A DNA stretch of 64,000 nt from NCBI RefSeq assembly GCF_009821115.1, contig NZ_VYTY01000009.1, positions 62,001 to 126,000 on the forward strand. The letters run 5' to 3'. Shown piece by piece: positions 45,593 to 55,600 of the stretch (its first letter is position 1; each line of letters begins with the position of its first letter). Source of the stretch: Nitrincola alkalisediminis (GTDB taxonomy: Bacteria > Pseudomonadota > Gammaproteobacteria > Pseudomonadales > Balneatricaceae). Position numbers and translations under genes: made by a program. The notes beneath the pieces are model-generated. The model searched no databases. It was not told where the DNA came from and worked only from the letters and a program-made list of their open reading frames with translations.

Positions 45593-46987
45593 ATGCATAT
45601 TATTCACCATGGCTCAGGTCAAGGCGTAACCGGCTCCTGCCATCAACTCTTTACTCACCCTGAACACAGCTTACTGATTGATTGTGGCCTTTTTCAAGGC
45701 TCTGAAGAAGCCGCCGACACCTCCAACCCTCACACCATCAACTTCGACATCTCCACGCTACGTGCCTTGTTGATCACACACGTACATGCCGACCATGTTG
45801 GCCGGCTACCCTGGCTATTAGCGGCAGGTTTTACAGGGCCTATTTTATGTTCGGCACCCTCCGCTGAAATGCTACCTTTAGTGCTAGAGGACTCTTTTAC
45901 ACTCAGCGTCAGCCGCCATACACGTGATCGAGACACCTTTATCAAACAGGTCATGCAACGCGTCAAGCCGTTGACTTACAAAACTTGGTTTGAACTCTAT
46001 GACACCGACACTCATCGTGTTCGCTTGCGCCTACAGCGTGCTGGACACATTTTAGGTTCTTGCTATTTTGAAATTGAAATCACTCAACGTCCGTCTAAAC
46101 AAAAACAAATTGTCGTTTTTTCCGGCGATCTCGGTGCCTCCTACACACCCTTATTACCCGCCCCTCGCTCACCTTGGCGAGCCGATGTTTTGGTGCTAGA
46201 AAGCACCTACGGCGATCGCCTGCATCAACACCGCCAGCATCGACGCCGGGCACTGCAGCAAGTCGTGCACCAAGCCTTGCAAAACAAAGGCACAGTCATG
46301 ATTCCTGCATTTAGCATTGGACGCACGCAAGAACTTTTATACGAATTAGAATCCATTATTCATTTTGAAAAGGATCGAACCATTCGAGCAGATTTACCCT
46401 GGACAGCACTGCCCGTTATCGTCGACTCACCTCTGGCCAGTAACTTTACCGAAATATATAAAAAGCTGAATAGGTGGTGGGATACCGAAGCACATGCAAC
46501 CCTACGCCAAGGACGCAATCCACTGGCATTTGAACAACTTATTACTGTTCAAGGCCACGACGAACATCTGCGCATGGTACACCACTTAGCGCAATCCGGA
46601 CGCCCCGCCATTGTGATTGCTGGCAGCGGTATGTGCACCGCAGGCCGTATAGTGAACTACTTGAAACACCTGCTACCCGATCCACGTCACGCAGTGGTCT
46701 TTGTTGGGTATCAAGCTCAAGGCACACCCGGACGCATCATACAAACCCATGGTCCAAAGGGTGATGGCTATGTCATCCTCGATGATGACCGTATTGATAT
46801 TCGTGCCAAGGTAAAAACCCTGTCAGGCTACTCGGCGCATGCTGACCAAGCCGAATTGGTGCGATTTGTCACACGCATGCGCTTTCCACCTAAAAAAATA
46901 CACCTCGTTCACGGCGAATTAGCGGCCAAACGCGCGTTGAAAACAGCCTTGCAAACCAAACTTCCCAATACTGAAATCAGTATGTGA
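45593..46987 (+). CDS. Metallo-beta-lactamase/beta-CASP RNA-processing exonuclease family protein
   Basis: A 464-residue predicted ribonuclease (YSH1/CPSF73-like bacterial group). The zinc motif HVHADH is at 63-68 (His63, His65, Asp67, His68), with VVFSGDLGA and a beta-CASP insert including VLESTYGDRLHQHR and VIVDSPLA. GSGMCTAGRIVNYL and the C-terminal RMMBL part KTLSGYSAHADQAELVRFV are also present. The frame is open from 45371, but ATG 45593 with AAAAGGA at eight bases matches the family length. It may have a role in RNA turnover; the target is unknown. Confidence 0.9.
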   Translation: MHIIHHGSGQGVTGSCHQLFTHPEHSLLIDCGLFQGSEEAADTSNPHTINFDISTLRALLITHVHADHVGRLPWLLAAGFTGPILCSAPSAEMLPLVLEDSFTLSVSRHTRDRDTFIKQVMQRVKPLTYKTWFELYDTDTHRVRLRLQRAGHILGSCYFEIEITQRPSKQKQIVVFSGDLGASYTPLLPAPRSPWRADVLVLESTYGDRLHQHRQHRRRALQQVVHQALQNKGTVMIPAFSIGRTQELLYELESIIHFEKDRTIRADLPWTALPVIVDSPLASNFTEIYKKLNRWWDTEAHATLRQGRNPLAFEQLITVQGHDEHLRMVHHLAQSGRPAIVIAGSGMCTAGRIVNYLKHLLPDPRHAVVFVGYQAQGTPGRIIQTHGPKGDGYVILDDDRIDIRAKVKTLSGYSAHADQAELVRFVTRMRFPPKKIHLVHGELAAKRALKTALQTKLPNTEISM

Positions 46988-47026
46988 AAAATGACCAACA
47001 AGACCTTTTCAAAACGCTTGAACACT

Positions 47027-48472
47027 TTAATCCTGTTTCAAAAACAACCAAGCAGGCATGCCCGTTCCACGTTGACGCGTTGACTGATTGGGGGGTGGCG
47101 GTGGCGGAGTCATGCCATTAAAGTCACCCATCAAACGCGCAACCGTCCACTTGTTATGACCCGTTTCATTAATACTGGCCCCCACCAAAACAATTCGTCC
47201 CTTTGGATCAACAGTCTGAGTTACTTTTAATGGAAGCGTATTATCAAATGCGTATATAGTTTTGCCTTCCTCTTCTGCAAGGTATAAACCATTATCCCCA
47301 TCAAACCCTATATCGGGTGTTAGATCAGGATTAAATAAACCGAAAAGACGCATCGATCCAATGCTCCACGTCAGCGGAACAGCGCCTTGACTATTCACAC
47401 TTAAGAGGATTTTTCCATCCGGCATACGTGTTAAAGAAGCGCCTCTCGACAATCCCAAAAAGTTACTGAAGCTAACTGATGGCTCTAACAAAGGCTCGGT
47501 CTGAGCGACAATATCGCCTTGACGGTTAAAATGTGTTAGTCGGGCATTATAGGACTGATTGGTTTGCAACGACCCCGTCAGCAACAACACCCCACCCTCA
47601 GGCATGGCCAGCATCTGAGCAGCTGAGGTATTCGTAGGCAATGTCAACTCACCCTCCGTACCAAACTCGGTATCCAACACACCCGCTCCGGTGTAGCGAC
47701 GTAAACGAGCTCCCGGAGAAATATTACCCTCCAACATCACATAGTAGGCACCATCTGTCGCCTCAACCACAGACGAAATATTCCCTCCCGCTGACCCCGT
47801 TGCCCCATCCGTACCAAACGTCGCATCCAACACGCCAGTGGGCAACAATCGAGCTAATCCATTCGGAAAAGACGCAACCAAAATTCGCCCCTCACTGTCT
47901 TGCCATAGGCCTGGATAAAACGTAGATAAAAGACTATTTGGGTCTCTAAACACCCCTTGGTCAGCAAACCCTGTATCAATCGTTCCATCAAGATTGTAGC
48001 GCTTAATCGTGCCTGTCACCCCAGGAACGGTATTCGCGAGTAACAACACCTTACTACCATCCGGTGTGAAGGCACCATGAACAATAAACTGTGCATCCGT
48101 TGTCACAACCGTATTTAAAGTCCCGTTCTCACGAATATTGGCAATACTGGCAACAACCTGATCAACCGTCCAACACCAATCAGGCGAACTGCATTGCTGC
48201 GCTCGCACAGACGTAGTGCCCAGCACCGAAAAAGAACTGTCGGGGTTCACCTTCGCTGCATACACATTATTATTACGATTATTTGGCTGCGCATCACCAA
48301 AGGTTGGAGACACGTACTCAATCCTTACCCAACCCGCCCCCGCCAAACTGGTATCAGGCTCCGCCACAGTTGCGTACGCCGACACCGTGCTAAAAGACGT
48401 TAAAATCGCAACCGAAAGTGAACATCGTAGAATTTTCTTTACATGCAACCCACTTAATTGAAACACCTTCAT
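47027..48472 (-). CDS. Secreted delta-60-repeat propeller protein with P-x-W-L tail
   Basis: A 481-residue protein starting at ATG 48472 (GGAGG upstream) with a signal peptide ending AYA. It holds delta-60-type repeats, LDTGFADQGVF, LDATFGTDGATG and LDTEFGTEGELTL, each followed by a strand with G-x-(I/V)-L-V, typical of beta-propeller surface proteins. A PPPPPP linker leads into RQRGTGMPAWLFLKQD, the shared tail. It is convergent with the ribonuclease gene and is the tailed gene farthest from the gsp cluster. Ligand unknown. Confidence 0.83.
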   Translation of the reverse strand: MKVFQLSGLHVKKILRCSLSVAILTSFSTVSAYATVAEPDTSLAGAGWVRIEYVSPTFGDAQPNNRNNNVYAAKVNPDSSFSVLGTTSVRAQQCSSPDWCWTVDQVVASIANIRENGTLNTVVTTDAQFIVHGAFTPDGSKVLLLANTVPGVTGTIKRYNLDGTIDTGFADQGVFRDPNSLLSTFYPGLWQDSEGRILVASFPNGLARLLPTGVLDATFGTDGATGSAGGNISSVVEATDGAYYVMLEGNISPGARLRRYTGAGVLDTEFGTEGELTLPTNTSAAQMLAMPEGGVLLLTGSLQTNQSYNARLTHFNRQGDIVAQTEPLLEPSVSFSNFLGLSRGASLTRMPDGKILLSVNSQGAVPLTWSIGSMRLFGLFNPDLTPDIGFDGDNGLYLAEEEGKTIYAFDNTLPLKVTQTVDPKGRIVLVGASINETGHNKWTVARLMGDFNGMTPPPPPPNQSTRQRGTGMPAWLFLKQD

Positions 48473-48554
48473 ACTGCCTCCACTGCACATCACCGCCAAG
48501 TTATGAACTTAAATTAGCAGAGCAACCCGTCTTGTCAATTTCATAGCATACGAA

Positions 48555-48860
48555 TCATACCTGCCGATCAAAAAATATTTGTCCAACGTGATCGATATGG
48601 TATCGCAAGTCCTTATTCTCTATTTGCTCGTAGAGAGAAAGATCAAGAGTATAAGGAAGTAGTAAATCATCCAGTTCTGTTTCTAACTCATTAAAGGTAA
48701 GCCAGTCCAAATCACCGACTATTGTTAAATCAATATCTGAGTTATCGCGGAAGGTACCCTTAGCTCGCGAGCCATAAACAATCACTTTATCTATGCTTGG
48801 ATACTTGCTAAAAACATGGCATAGCTTATCAATATCAGCTTGGTTGAGTCCAAAATGCAT
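48555..48860 (-). CDS. MNT-type minimal nucleotidyltransferase (antitoxin)
   Basis: A 101-residue minimal nucleotidyltransferase with GSRAKG at 30-35 and the metal-binding SDIDLTI (Asp42, Asp44). In MNT/HEPN systems this enzyme inactivates the HEPN toxin by AMP transfer. It lies 10 bases after the HEPN gene and is probably co-transcribed. Confidence 0.88.
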   Translation of the reverse strand: MHFGLNQADIDKLCHVFSKYPSIDKVIVYGSRAKGTFRDNSDIDLTIVGDLDWLTFNELETELDDLLLPYTLDLSLYEQIENKDLRYHIDHVGQIFFDRQV

Positions 48861-48870
48861 CTATCTACCT

Positions 48871-49290
48871 TCAATCAGAAATATTTAAACGATTAAAAGT
48901 AAGCTCTAGCTCACTAAAGAGTCCGGCATAGATTAGCTCAATCTGTGAAATTATCTCATTCGCTGTGGATTCGTTATACGTATGAACCGTACGATTTCTA
49001 TCCTGCAGCATAGCCATCCAAGCATGGCCATCTTTAATAAGATCACGTTTAAATGCTTCTCTAAAGGTATCTCTTGAACCAGCAAGATTCGCATCACCTT
49101 GCCACATTAAATAGTCACGCAGAAGATTCCATGCCAGCTCATATGTAAACTCAAACGCTTGTATTAATCCCTGCTTCTCCAAATCACTGAGAGATCGTTC
49201 TCGCATTAATTGCAGCGCATTTTTAAACTGTAAGTGAGCTCTCTTAAAATTATCAAAGCGCTGCATCCAGCGTATCTCTGCATCTGCCAT
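48871..49290 (-). CDS. HEPN-domain toxin, HI0074-like
   Basis: A 139-residue all-helical protein of the HI0074 nucleotidyltransferase-partner family. The R-x4-H motif is RNRTVH (Arg98-His103), the likely RNase active site, followed by TYNE. It is the first gene of a two-gene module with the MNT protein, consistent with a toxin-antitoxin pair. Confidence 0.87.
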   Translation of the reverse strand: MADAEIRWMQRFDNFKRAHLQFKNALQLMRERSLSDLEKQGLIQAFEFTYELAWNLLRDYLMWQGDANLAGSRDTFREAFKRDLIKDGHAWMAMLQDRNRTVHTYNESTANEIISQIELIYAGLFSELELTFNRLNISD

Positions 49291-49603
49291 TTAGGTTTAG
49301 TTTCCTTCGTTGAAAAAATTAGCATTACTAAAGTCTATCACTGTCACTCGCTCAATCGGCATTCTCGGCAAGGATGCAAACCAGTTTCATAATACTTTAC
49401 TAAGACTTCCGCTCTTACAAAGTCAACAGCACTCCTTCTAGATTAAAGGCAACATATTGACTTTATTATCAATGCACTAAATAAAAACTCTCAAGGTTTC
49501 ACGATGCTCTTTAGTATTAAAACTTCTCCCTACATACTGCTGAAAGAACTCAGCTGCTCTAAAACACCGCAAGCCTCAGCAAGGCACTTCACCTATTTCT
49601 TTC

Positions 49604-49667
49604 AGAGAGTGCATGCCGCATGGATGCGGCATTCAAGCCTATAGGGACATATTCACGGCGTCTCTCT
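49604..49667. repeat. Hairpin-type intergenic repeat element
   Basis: An outer stem AGAGAG (49604-49609) with CTCTCT (49662-49667) encloses an inner perfect stem TGCCGCAT-GG-ATGCGGCA (49614-49631). The same plan (GAGAG, GCAT-GG-ATGC, GCGTCT, CTCTC) occurs in shortened form at 9342-9381. Confidence 0.6.
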
Positions 49668-49686
49668 GGAAGGAATGGGTGGACTG

Positions 49687-49774
49687 CCTAGCCACCACAA
49701 CCAAGGAATAAACAGCTAAACGCATGTCGAAAATGGAGCAAACCTAGCCTAGCCCCCACAACCAAGAAATAAAC
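49687..49774. repeat. 27-bp imperfect direct repeat
   Basis: Units at 49687-49713 and 49748-49774 share CCACAACCAAG and AATAAAC; 25 of 27 positions agree and the period is 61 bases. Function unknown. Confidence 0.55.
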
Positions 49775-49792
49775 CCACACAAAAAACTACAA

Positions 49793-51709
49793 TCAACACC
49801 GAACAATCTGCAAACGATCAATCCTAAACACCGCCTCACAATCCGTCGGGTCGAACCGAACCCCCATCACATTACCACCCACCGTAAACTGAGCAGACCC
49901 TACCCCCTCCTTTAACTCAACAACCAACGCCTGCTGCTCAGAATACCCCTGCCCATAATCAATATACACCTTCGAAAACACCCGTCCCTTCTTCTTAGGC
50001 GCCAAAGACTTAAAATCCAACGCAACATTAAAGTCATACGTATCCGGCTTAATCAAAGGCAACAACGTCGAACACACCATAAAAATTGGATCATCACCCG
50101 TCGAACGCCAATACGCCGCCTCTTGATCCGACACCAAATCCTTTTTAGGCTCCAACTTCGTCAACAAATCAAACGCCGTTTTGGTAGAAGAAACCAAATC
50201 CTGCTTAGACAGATACGCCTGAATCGAAGAAAACTGCTTCTTGAATACACCGTCTGCAAACTCAACAAAATCCGGCACAGCGATTGAATAACTCACCTGA
50301 TCCATACGCTTATCAAGATCCTCAACCGCATCCTTCACCTTCTCTATCGGATAGGCAATCGCATGCTTATTCACACTCTGAGCCGCCGAATCTTTAAAAA
50401 ATGCCTGACTCATATGCGTAATGCCCGGACGCTCGCAAAAACGAGACACCAACATCGACCCCGTCATCTGATTTGCAATAAAAAAGGCAACTCGCTTCGC
50501 CACTTGCAACTTAGTAAACGGCGTCTCACCAATCACAGAATACACCGGAATAGTCTTAGACAGCTTAGACTTAATCTGCTTAATTAACTTACGATCCGAA
50601 GCCGACTCCTCTATATCCAACGCACGTGGCGAATGCGGATTTGTCCAACCATCCACCACCAACGCCACATCGGAATACTCTGTCGCTAAATGATTCACAA
50701 ATGCAGCACAGGCATCCACCTGCTCAATCCAAGAGCGCTTCTGCGACGTCACCCCAAACCAAATCAACAGCGTATCATCAATACCCTTAAACTTAACGGC
50801 ATCAAATGGCTGATGCAGCGCCGCCTTGACCACATGCTTATCAAACGCATTCACCAACTTTAAATGCAAACGCTGCTTAAATAACAACCCGACATGAAAA
50901 TAAAAGCTGTCCTCAGCCGCCATACGCTTTGAAAACTCAGCAGGCTTTAAGGTGGCAGACCGCTCAGGCGTAATTTCAGAAAAAACAGCCGGCAACTGAA
51001 CATAATCATACCCTTCCAACTGCACAAAAAAGGGTATTTTCTTTAAGAGCTTTTTACGATGCAAATGAAACATCGCAGGCAAACAATCATAAAACGTATG
51101 CGATGGACGACCATGCGCAGTCAAAACTCCACCAAACCTCTTGGGCTTATCGACATCACTCGCCTTCAACTGAGCAAAAAACGCTTTTACCAGCTCAGTA
51201 AAAAATAATACCTTACTGCCATGCCCCGTCAGCAAAAATAACTTAAACTCAGGAAAATACACAGCGTCATACGAACTGACATACTGAAATACAAAAAAAT
51301 GGCCACCCGAATAATCAAACTTGAGTAGATTGACCACCGATGAATGAAAGCTCGTATCACAAATAGCCGGGGCATCTAAATGCGATAACGTACATCGAAT
51401 TTGATTATGCTCAACAGCAGACGCAACTGAATTAGAAACAAACTCTTCACTTTTAAAATTCAACACAAACTCTTCAAGACTCTCTTGCGTCGTTTTTGAT
51501 GCAGAATCACTTTCTAAAAATGCATTTAAACTCTCATACTCAATTAGTTCAGCAGACTCACACCACTGCTCCGCAAGCAATGGATAATCTTTCTTTTCTA
51601 ATTTTTCAAAACCAAACTCAGAAGCAGCAACAGCCGGCTGAATACCTAAAAATGTCTTAAATGCCGAAAAGGCCTGGCTGACTGACGCTTGACTTAACTT
51701 ACTGGACAT
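49793..51709 (-). CDS. Unrecognised protein of the polysaccharide operon, possibly GT-B-like
   Basis: A 638-residue protein with no signal peptide and no membrane segment, so probably cytoplasmic. I cannot name the family. Residues about 325-470 (LLIWFGVTSQKRSWIEQVDACAAF, DVALVVDGWTN, VYSVIGETPFTKLQVAK, FIANQMTGSMLVSRFCERPG) have the alternating strand-loop-helix pattern of the nucleotide-binding half of a GT-B glycosyltransferase. Unlike its neighbours it lacks the WY-L-x-x-Y-PDV module. It is the last gene of the operon, 31 bases after the preceding gene. Confidence 0.6.
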   Translation of the reverse strand: MSSKLSQASVSQAFSAFKTFLGIQPAVAASEFGFEKLEKKDYPLLAEQWCESAELIEYESLNAFLESDSASKTTQESLEEFVLNFKSEEFVSNSVASAVEHNQIRCTLSHLDAPAICDTSFHSSVVNLLKFDYSGGHFFVFQYVSSYDAVYFPEFKLFLLTGHGSKVLFFTELVKAFFAQLKASDVDKPKRFGGVLTAHGRPSHTFYDCLPAMFHLHRKKLLKKIPFFVQLEGYDYVQLPAVFSEITPERSATLKPAEFSKRMAAEDSFYFHVGLLFKQRLHLKLVNAFDKHVVKAALHQPFDAVKFKGIDDTLLIWFGVTSQKRSWIEQVDACAAFVNHLATEYSDVALVVDGWTNPHSPRALDIEESASDRKLIKQIKSKLSKTIPVYSVIGETPFTKLQVAKRVAFFIANQMTGSMLVSRFCERPGITHMSQAFFKDSAAQSVNKHAIAYPIEKVKDAVEDLDKRMDQVSYSIAVPDFVEFADGVFKKQFSSIQAYLSKQDLVSSTKTAFDLLTKLEPKKDLVSDQEAAYWRSTGDDPIFMVCSTLLPLIKPDTYDFNVALDFKSLAPKKKGRVFSKVYIDYGQGYSEQQALVVELKEGVGSAQFTVGGNVMGVRFDPTDCEAVFRIDRLQIVRC

Positions 51710-51740
51710 ATATAAACCTTAATAAAAAGACAAGGTCGAA

Positions 51741-52673
51741 CTAACGCTTGACAGAATACCAATTAAAACTAACCCTCTCTGCTGAAAACAAAACCTCTTT
51801 ACCCGCAGAGTCGACCCGTCGAACACACACACTGTTCTGCACCCAATCCCCTAAAGTGGGATGTAAAGCAACAAACATCACTCCTTTTTGTATCATCTGA
51901 TGAGCACTTAACGAGCCTAATGGCTGTGAAACAGCACTCGATTTATTTAACTGAAACCCAACTCCTTCCATCTCTGATGCAAACGCTCGCTTCAACACCT
52001 CACTCTTGGCAAGCGGTTTCAATTCCTGAAATGAACCAAGGCCCGCTAGAGCACACCAACCTATCCCTTCATTCATCAAGACCGGTATAAACTCAGCAAA
52101 ACTCTTCACGCTATCCGACGCCGAAAACACAAAACGAGCCTTAGGTAACACCTGACACAAACGCTCCACTGTTTCAGGAGCCAAGGCCAATGGCGCAAAA
52201 ACAAATACACGTGCTTCATTGGCCCACTGAGACAATCCCGATACATCAGAGTTCACCACATCCGCTGTATTCAATACTAAACAATAGGCCGCATAGGATG
52301 GTTGTTTAGGTAATACCTGAGACTTTGACGGCTTAATCGACGCTTCAAATTCCGGCGTTTTGAGTGCCCTCAGCTGAGGAGTGACGGGTGATGAAACCGG
52401 CGCATCCGGCGTATCCAAACCATACTTAAAATAGCAATACACCGGATACAGCTTTGAACTCGGTGTCGAATGCGCATCACAAAATGCCTCATTAAAAAAG
52501 ACACCCGGTGAACGCCCCTCCTTCACACCAAACTTAATATAATGAACCAAAGGATGCATACCCGACGCAGACACATCCGGGTATTCTTGCAAATACCATT
52601 GCGGATCAAACAGTCCCGAGGCTTCTATCCTTTTGCGTGCTTTATGCAGCTTGTATTTTTTAAACCACTTCAT
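51741..52673 (-). CDS. WYLxxYPDV-module protein of the glycan operon
   Basis: A 310-residue protein. Residues about 20-58 (FDPQWYLQEYPDV then PLVHYIKFGVKEGRSP) form a module shared with three other proteins of this operon. The rest has Rossmann-like alternating patterns (ARVFVFAPLALAPETVERL) but no motif I can name. The ATG overlaps the end of the 1682-residue glycosyltransferase gene as ATGA, so the two are coupled and may form one complex. Confidence 0.62.
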   Translation of the reverse strand: MKWFKKYKLHKARKRIEASGLFDPQWYLQEYPDVSASGMHPLVHYIKFGVKEGRSPGVFFNEAFCDAHSTPSSKLYPVYCYFKYGLDTPDAPVSSPVTPQLRALKTPEFEASIKPSKSQVLPKQPSYAAYCLVLNTADVVNSDVSGLSQWANEARVFVFAPLALAPETVERLCQVLPKARFVFSASDSVKSFAEFIPVLMNEGIGWCALAGLGSFQELKPLAKSEVLKRAFASEMEGVGFQLNKSSAVSQPLGSLSAHQMIQKGVMFVALHPTLGDWVQNSVCVRRVDSAGKEVLFSAERVSFNWYSVKR

Positions 52674-55600
52674 TGCTGAACACTTTTACGACCAACCCAT
52701 TTCGAGTTGATGGCCCCTACTGTTTGATGAATATGCTGTCTCAGTGCTCGCATGGAAGCACTTGAAAACGCCGCTGCCACTAACGTTGGATAGTCAGGAT
52801 GTTTCTTCTCCAATGCCAGCGCCCCTGCCTCCAACAACTGCGCCTTTTCTCCCTTAAAAGAGGCACTGCGCACATGGAACACATACGACCAAGGAGACAA
52901 TAAATTGCTATACCCTAACTTGAATCCATTCATACAAAAATCGTTCTCCTCACCATAGCCTCTAGGGAATGCCTCTTCATCAAAGAGGCCAATCTCATCC
53001 AACAAAGACCGTTTAATCAGCATGCAAAACCCATTGCCCGTCGGTAGGGCCAAAGGCTTAATTGAGGCATTATTCAAGGTGATCGTACTGGCAAACTCAT
53101 CGTAACTACAGCCCTGTGGCGGCAGGTTTTCAACGCCCTGGACCGGAAACGAGAACGCACCGGAATGATTTCCCATGGCCGTTACCGTGCCCACCTTCTC
53201 CTCACTGGCCGCCGCCATCCTCATACCAGTAAACCAACCCGGCGTGACATAGGCATCACTGTTCAGCAACAACACATCGTCCCGACCGGCTAGCTGAATC
53301 GCTTTATTGATGGTGCACGTGTACCCCATGTTTTGCTCATTGTGAACAATCTGAACCTTTGGCAGTCCTTCAAACTGCTCCAACATAGGGCGCACCGCCG
53401 CATCGGGGCTACCATCATTGATAATTAAGAGTCGAGTTGTATCAAGATCCGTATGCCTCAGCACACTGCGAATACACGACTCTGTCTCTTTAACCGCATT
53501 ATACACAGGAATGATAATGGTGGTTGGCTCAACAAACGTCTTCAAACTGAAAGAGCTATGGGCTGCTGTACGCTCCAGTAACGCGCCATTCACCCCTCCA
53601 CTATGGCGGGCAAGGCGCACATCAATACGCTGGCAATAACCACTTAAGTACGCAGCATTAAAACGTTGCATTAGCGTCTTGGGTGAATACTGCTCGACAA
53701 TAAAACGACGCCCGGCCTCTCCCATGGCCGCTAAGCGCTCGGGCTGTTGGCACATCAACAGGATCTTAGCCTCAAAAGCATCCAGATCCTTAAAGGGCAC
53801 AACATAACCGGACACCCCCTCCTGCACCAACTCAGCCAAAGCGCCCTTGTCATACACAATCACCGGCCGTCTGGCTGCCAACGCCTCCGCAACCGAACGC
53901 CCAAAGGACTCCGCAAACAGCGACAGATTCACCACCACATTCACCTCTTGCAAGGCGTCTAGAGGGGTTGCTTTGTAACCGGTAAAAAAAATGTTATTGG
54001 GTAGCTCACCCCGTTTAACGGCCGCTTCTAATGCCTGAATATCCTTTGTCCACTCTGGTCCCGACTTCGGCCCAACAAATGCAAAACGTGCATTGGGGGC
54101 AGACTTCGCACAACGCTTAGCCAGCTCCGCAAACTCGTAAATGCCTTTTTTCGGGAGATTACTGCTGATCAAACCAAACACAATACACTCAGGTTTGATC
54201 GAATTGGCAATATCCAGCGTGTCCACCTGAACAATATTCGGTGCAATAAAGGTATTGCGCCCACGCGTAAAATCCTGCGCCGTGGTCTTGGAGTTTGCAA
54301 TAAAGTAATCCGTGCGCTCATACATCTTATCGATGATGGCATCGGTTGATAGGCCAATGTGCTTCGCAATCGCCGTGTCTTGGCTGATTAACTCGCGAAT
54401 ATGCATAAAGGTTGTCACCGACAACTCTCTCGCTGCCAGCATCGGCTCACGCAGCATAATAGTATTGCAATGCACAAACTCGATGCCATGATGCTGGATA
54501 ATCGATTTAAACTTATTAATCGAACGGCGATCCGGGACTAACGACTCTTTCCAATGCGGGTAATGCAAACAATACACGGCACTGGCACGCGCCTGAATCG
54601 CAGCCAGATAGTCAAAATTCTGAACACCCGGCACCGACACCACTACATTCAGCTGCATTGCGTTCAGCGCATCCAGCATATCTAAAAAGCTACGCTCGCC
54701 ACCGAACAAATGCACGCCCGCTGCATGCGCACACACCAGCACGCTGGGCGCATCAGGGTTCACTTCGCGCTGCCCGCTAAAGGCGGTATCCAGCTTCGCC
54801 CCTTTTTGCCTTGCCTCATCTTGCGTTGCAAAGTCGACAAAGGGCTCTGCAAACACTGGCTGAACGGGTTGATGCCCCAGCACAGGACGATAAATAGAAA
54901 GACCCTGCTGGGTTTTCTCAGGCAGATCAAGTGTCCAGCCTTGTACTTGCCAACCATCCGCTGCATAAATGGCTAAATCATCGGCGCGAATACGGCTTTC
55001 CCAACGGCGTAAAAACACTTGACGGTTGCGCAGGACATACTTGCCACGTCCCTGACTCTTACCCTCATGGTGGTACACCAAGGATTCTGGTTGATAATAA
55101 CAATGCTTACCCGTGCCATGAGTCAGGCGTAAACATAAATCCACGTCTTCTTGGCCATTAACAAAAATAGGATCAAAGCCTTTTAGCTTGGCAAAATCCT
55201 GCGACCTTAATGCAATACAGGCCGCTGTAATCGCCTGAAGCTCACGCGGTGTGTTAGCTTCTTTACCCTCTGGCTCAAAGCCTGCGTATAAGGGATACCC
55301 CAAACTGCTCCAGGCATTAAAGACAACACCCGCACATTGAATCGTGTTATCTGGGAACAACAACTTAGGCTGAACCGCCGCCACCGACGCATCGCTTAAG
55401 GGCGCAACCAACTGATCAACCCAACCGTCGGTTAGGGTTGTATCATTATTTAAGAAAATGACCTGCTCGCCTTTCGCGGCATTGAAGCCAAGGTTACATC
55501 CCAAGGCAAAATTCATATTCTCACCATTGCTGACGCAATGTATCCACTCGTACTCTTGGGCATAACGTTGCAAGATCTCGGCGGTGACCGCATCACTGCC

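Larger units (their letters stand above)
49291..49792. other. 502-bp intergenic region holding small repeats
   Basis: No credible gene. It contains a hairpin element (49604-49667) and a 27-bp imperfect direct repeat (49687-49713 and 49748-49774, 25 of 27 identical), which is the only other structure I see. It separates the HEPN/MNT pair from the end of the polysaccharide operon. Confidence 0.6.

Noticed and set aside
18090-48472. Reading the shared tail as a GlyGly-CTERM/rhombosortase signal
   Set aside because: Two tails contain GG, but there is no membrane span after it and the basic residues precede rather than follow. No rhomboid-type protease gene is in the window.
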